A DNA stretch of 64,000 nucleotides from Pteria penguin (Eukaryota; Mollusca; Bivalvia; Pterioida; Pteriidae): positions 3,970,501 through 4,034,500 of the forward strand of contig CM068589.1 of the NCBI GenBank assembly GCA_035048485.1, read 5' to 3'. The notes beneath the pieces are model-generated. The model was given only the letters and a program-made list of their open reading frames with translations, ran no database searches and was not told the origin of the DNA. Shown here in pieces: positions 59,756-64,000 of this stretch. The translations under genes and the position numbers were made by a program. Within the stretch, counting starts at the first letter, position 1. Every line of letters begins with the position of its first letter.

Positions 59756-61039
59756 TATAATATGCTATTAGCATATGTTTTAGTATATCATACAAAGAGG
59801 AGCACAAGGTCAAGCTTGCATCTGCGACCCGTATCGTAAGTGAATGGTAGGCTAATTGAATTACATGTATTTCCATCACATACATGTAGCTTTATTTTAG
59901 ACCACTCACCCAAAAAGGCCCCAGTGTGCTAATGTTAACAGTGGGATAGAGAAGTATGATAATCAAACCCTCAATCACTACTTAAAATTAGATAATAATA
60001 CTTGAAACAATGTAAAAGTCTCTAACCTTCCATCGTACTTTTCTTTGCATCCCTGCATTTCACATGCTGAATTTGATTTCTTCCTCTAGTTCTTCTTTAC
60101 AAAATCATCTTATATATTATGATTTTCTGAGATTTTTTCTGCATCTGCAATTGAGCAACAATTTATTCTGACAGCAATAATTTTATAAATCATAATTACT
60201 ATATAGTCACGCTGAGGCTTAATTATGAACTGTGCTAAAAAATTATAGCATGTTCATTAGTAGACTTCTAAGCACAATAAGTAGCCCCTATTTCTAGTAT
60301 ATATTCAATATAATAATGGTGACAGTGGCTAGCTATCAAGCACGCTTGATCTCTAAGGATAAAAACAGCAGCTTTATAAAGAGTTTCTTAGGAGAAGCTA
60401 ATTCTTGATCTGAAAATTAATCAATTCAATTCAATACTTTTATTTAATGTTGATTTTTTATATATACATGTAGCATTTAACACGATTATCAAAAAATACT
60501 GATACTCCTTTTTAAAAAATCAATGATAATAATGATCAATACAATATCCAATCATTGATTCAACTTCAAGAGGTCCCTTGACAGTGAATGGTAAATGTTG
60601 TTTTTAGGGTTACTGCCTGAAAAAAGAAGGGGCACCCCTTACATTTGCCATTAAAAGAGTACATCTTTACATACATCAACATTTTATATCAAAAATACTA
60701 CATTATGTTTATGCACACAGGATATACATCTACATGTCGATGGATAGAATTTCAGCACATGAAGTGATGAATGAAGTAATTAACCTTAATTTAACACCCA
60801 CTCCTCTTTCCCCTATACTTTATTTTTAATTGATAAATCCTACAGGGTAAGATATAACATTTCAAGTCAAACATCAACTGTTTCGTACATACGTACATTA
60901 CAACAAAATTATCTTTAACCACATCTAAATCCATACAGTGTCAGTTCAGTGGCTTTCCTTCGATCATTTCAAATGTTTTACAGAGACATCTTTTTGTGAA
61001 CTCAGAAAGATTTCTTTAACAGAGGGCAGATCATGGAGA
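59756..61039. other. no gene recognised
   Basis: AT-rich sequence without exon-like structure. I found no repeat that I can name. Confidence 0.45.
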
Positions 61040-61215
61040 TCATAATAAGCTAGGAAATGCCAAATTGCCACGCGTACCGTACGTGCCAATAATTCCCCGA
61101 GGCAACCCCGGACCCCTATGCCGGCTCGAGAGGGACAGGCCACTCCCGCACCCCAGGCTTGGGTGGAAGTCTACATCCTTGTCACACATGCCTCTGGGTC
61201 CGCCACTGGCACATT
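61040..61215. mobile_element. GC-rich fragment with a transposon-like terminus
   Basis: A local GC-rich patch ends in cctctgggtccgccactggc, the reverse complement of ccagtggcggacccagagg. That terminal motif is shared by several non-autonomous DNA transposons. The other end is not visible. Confidence 0.45.
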
Positions 61216-63340
61216 ATACAGTTTTGATATTTATTTTCCCTCTTCACGGATTATCTTGATATGATTTTGGCAAGGATTTAGAAACGAAGTTTTGGTTTCA
61301 AAATCTCACATGCTATTCTTATGCAGGCGCAGGACTTTATTAATTAATAGCATATGGAAAAAAAACCCCCCACACAAACATTTCCCCTGTTTCCCCATTC
61401 TCGGCTAAAAAGTAATGAACAACTTCGTGTGCCCCTGTATACGCGGGGACCTCGCTTCGAATTTTACATATATTTGAAATGATCTGTTAGCCTAGTCATT
61501 CAATATTCAGCAGCATGGTATAAATGTACTTATATAATTTGAATATATTGTGTAATGTCACAATGTATATAACATATACCTGGTAACGTTAAAGTTTATT
61601 GGAGAACAATAGACCGGAGAGAAAGGTGTGAAAAGATGGGCGCAAGGATGGAGCTTAAGGAGGTTACTCTGATTGCAAATTGTTAAATATGCAGGAAATG
61701 AAATTGATTCTTTTTTCTGATACATTTTTATAAATTCCACACATATCATTGTTTAAAACTTAATTGATCAAAAGTTTTACCAAGGTATTGATTTTGCAAA
61801 ACATTTCTCAATACAATAGTGCAACCCCCCCCCCCCCTCTTTTTTTTTTGTCAGGTAATAGAGGCTTTCTGTGAAGCTCTTCATACTTTTACATACATGT
61901 ACTCTATTTATAATTACATCTTGATAGGTTTAGTCTCTGGTAACTCAGATTGATTTTTTTGCCTTTTCTCACATGGGATAACTAAATCTCTCTATCTCTC
62001 TCCGAGGCTCTCTCTCTCTCTCTCTCTCCTTGATATCAATAAGTAACACTACAATAAAAGATTTTATCTTTATTTTCAAGATGCAAGTTGTGCAGAGAAT
62101 TTTGTATATAATTTATTTTAGTAGATGTTCGATACATCCTTCAGTGAGCAAGTAGGGAAAAATTCTCCCGCCTCGCTTTCCTATCGCCCTAATCCCTTGT
62201 TCATAGATAATATACATTCTTAGGGTTTTTTTATATATAGTTATACTTTTAATCACAGGGCTTTCGGCTCTGTGCTTTTAATATACATTAAGTACTTTCT
62301 ACCAGGTATTGACGGGACTCGACTTGGATCGAAATAAAAATCAGTCGAGAGGATCATATAAACACTGAGATGCCTGTTAAACTACGAGTACATTTTTATT
62401 AAACAGTATTTTAAAAACATTAGTGAAACAATCATATGCACATAAGTCTGACTTTTGTAGAAATATGTATGGGTAAATTTTGTTTGTCAAAGTATGAAGT
62501 TCAGTTTGAATTTTCTCTGTCTATAGTCTGTTGGCACCACTACAGTACAGTACATATATCAATTTGGCCTGTATAAATTAAGGGCTTTGATACTAAACCT
62601 AGTTACAAAAATGGCCTTTGTAATCAATATTATGTTTATTCTAAGTTCTTGGTTATCTTTATCAATATTACAATTAGGTTGCTCATCTAACTTGATTGAT
62701 TTAGTATCATCATGTACCAAATCTAAGAGTAAGATACATAAATATATTTAAATTTGAAACAAACATATAGTTTTAAATAGATATACTGTATCCCATGTAA
62801 AGTCTAATTATAGGAAATGTCAAGATATTTAAGAAGAACTTGTGAAATATAATTGTACATGCATTTCTAGCTTCTAGCAACATATTGATTTGCCTTTTTT
62901 ATTATGATTACTTATCCAATACATTTCAGTTAATTGCCATTTTCTCTTAAATGAGAAATTGGTTAATGTATTTACTTAGACAGTGGAGTACATTCTGAAC
63001 ATGATATTTTCAGTGTTTAAGTAATATACAGAAAAGAGCATTTGCATGAAAATGAAATAACAATTTTCAGATTATATGAGAAATGATTTTATCAAAATAT
63101 CATGGGATTATATTTACCGTTATGAACCAGTCTACCTCTAGTAAAACTGGATTATCATATATCTCATTTAACTTGAACAAACAAAATCACAATGCATATT
63201 GTAGACTTTTGGGTTTAGAAGGAATTTTAAAAGGTATAATTTCTATCAGTTTATGTCTTTATATTTAATCAAAAATTGAGTTATCTGTAGTCCGTTTAAC
63301 GTTATTATTAAGCTTTATGACATTTCACTTCTCTCAGCAT
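61216..63340. other. no gene recognised
   Basis: AT-rich sequence. It contains a C14-T homopolymer junction near 61826-61850 and a (CT)n tract near 61990-62028. Short ORFs have no motif. Confidence 0.45.
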
Positions 63341-63349
63341 TTGTATAAA

Positions 63350-63918
63350 GAACATACACATATGCATATTATTGAAATAATTAAAAAATAACAGTTAAAT
63401 CTTAATTGACATTAAGTTTCTGTAGAGCTCAGGTTGTTAAGTTTTGAATATTAGTTTCCATTAAGTTTTCGCCTTGCAGAAACTTGTAGAAGTGTTTCGA
63501 TTATGCAGAAAGTTCGACTAAGTTTCCATAAAACTGAAACCTGCGGAAACTTAACATGCAAGTTTCCGCAGGTTTCCGTTGCGGAAACCTTCCGGAAACT
63601 TGATGTTTAAGTGTACTGTTAGCATTTTAAAGAAGACCATACACATATTATTGAACTGATTGAAATAAAAAAAAATGTTGAATCTTGACGTATATTTTCT
63701 GTAAAACTCAGGTTGTTACGTTTTGAATATAAGTTTCCATTAAGTTTTCGCCTTGCAGAAAGTTTTGACTTTAAGTTTCCGCAAAACTGAAACCTGCGGA
63801 AATTTCACATGCAAGTTTCTGCAGGTTTCCATTGCGGAAACCTTCCGGACACTTGATGTCCCAGTTTCCGCAAGGTTTCCGGAGTTTCGGAAATTTCGGG
63901 TTTTTTTTGCAGTGATTC
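63350..63918. mobile_element. internal duplication and CACTG terminus of a non-autonomous DNA element
   Basis: Two direct copies of about 240 bp (63385-63615 and 63675-63860) share caggttgtta, ttagtttccattaagttttc, gccttgcagaaa and gcggaaaccttccgg. The right edge gggttttttttgcagtg reads cactgcaaaaaaaaccc on the other strand, a typical transposon end. The other terminus is not evident in the window. Confidence 0.6.
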
Positions 63919-64000
63919 ATGAAGAGAAGAGAGTTTTTGCCACTGCAAACGGAAACCGACGTAACAAAGAATGGAATACTTTCATCCGGTTGGGTTTTTT

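Noticed and set aside
61065..61259. Pro-rich ORF
   Set aside because: Lies in the GC-rich transposon-like fragment; no motif and no splice signals.

Overview
The window is eukaryotic, invertebrate nuclear DNA, most likely from a mollusc and probably a bivalve. The reasons are AT-rich sequence with few long ORFs, small exons with GT-AG introns, tRNA-headed SINEs, Penelope-like retroelements, an L1-type LINE, mariner relics and dispersed repeats of kinds I associate with bivalve genomes. The taxon is an inference. Nothing prokaryotic was seen, and there are no rRNA genes, CRISPR arrays or intact tRNA genes.

The main coding content is a pair of diverged paralogous split genes on the + strand that no single ORF shows. 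Gene A (exons between 10196 and 16982) and gene B (exons between 35737 and 44670) share the same exon order and the same intron phases (1,1,2,1,1,2). Several exon lengths match exactly (46 nt and 48 nt). Both encode a Cys-rich, N-glycosylatable ectodomain, a transmembrane helix split by an intron at the same place, and a last-exon cytoplasmic tail. The tails differ but share an NVY-x-EI tyrosine motif. The family is not one I can name; the architecture is receptor-like. The 5' exons (signal peptide) were not found for either gene. In gene A the splice donor of the transmembrane exon has been amplified into a 35-bp minisatellite of 21 units, each carrying a donor-like sequence.

Region by region: 0.27-1.88 kb and 7.72-8.56 kb hold 40-bp minisatellites. 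2.1-5.9 kb is a broken L1-superfamily LINE on the minus strand. 6.0-7.3 kb is short tandem repeats between 44-bp direct repeats. 10.2-17.0 kb is gene A. 22.06-23.11 kb and 37.75-38.79 kb (inside a gene B intron) are two copies of a roughly 1.05-kb non-autonomous DNA element full of GTTAAC palindromes. 23.7-25.5 kb is a Penelope-type fragment with inverted flanks and hammerhead-like motifs. 27.8-34.7 kb is a nest of Penelope-like copies in both orientations, two of them with a GIY-YIG domain upstream of the reverse transcriptase. 35.7-45.2 kb is gene B. 45.23-46.13 kb is a deleted mariner with visible terminal repeats. 46.7-59.26 kb is a nearly identical three-copy tandem array with a 4187-bp unit. 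59.3-64 kb is mostly non-coding, with decayed SINEs and the end of a DNA element.

Apart from the two receptor-like genes, every recognisable protein is a disrupted mobile-element remnant. The rest of the listed ORFs are repeat artefacts or unsupported.
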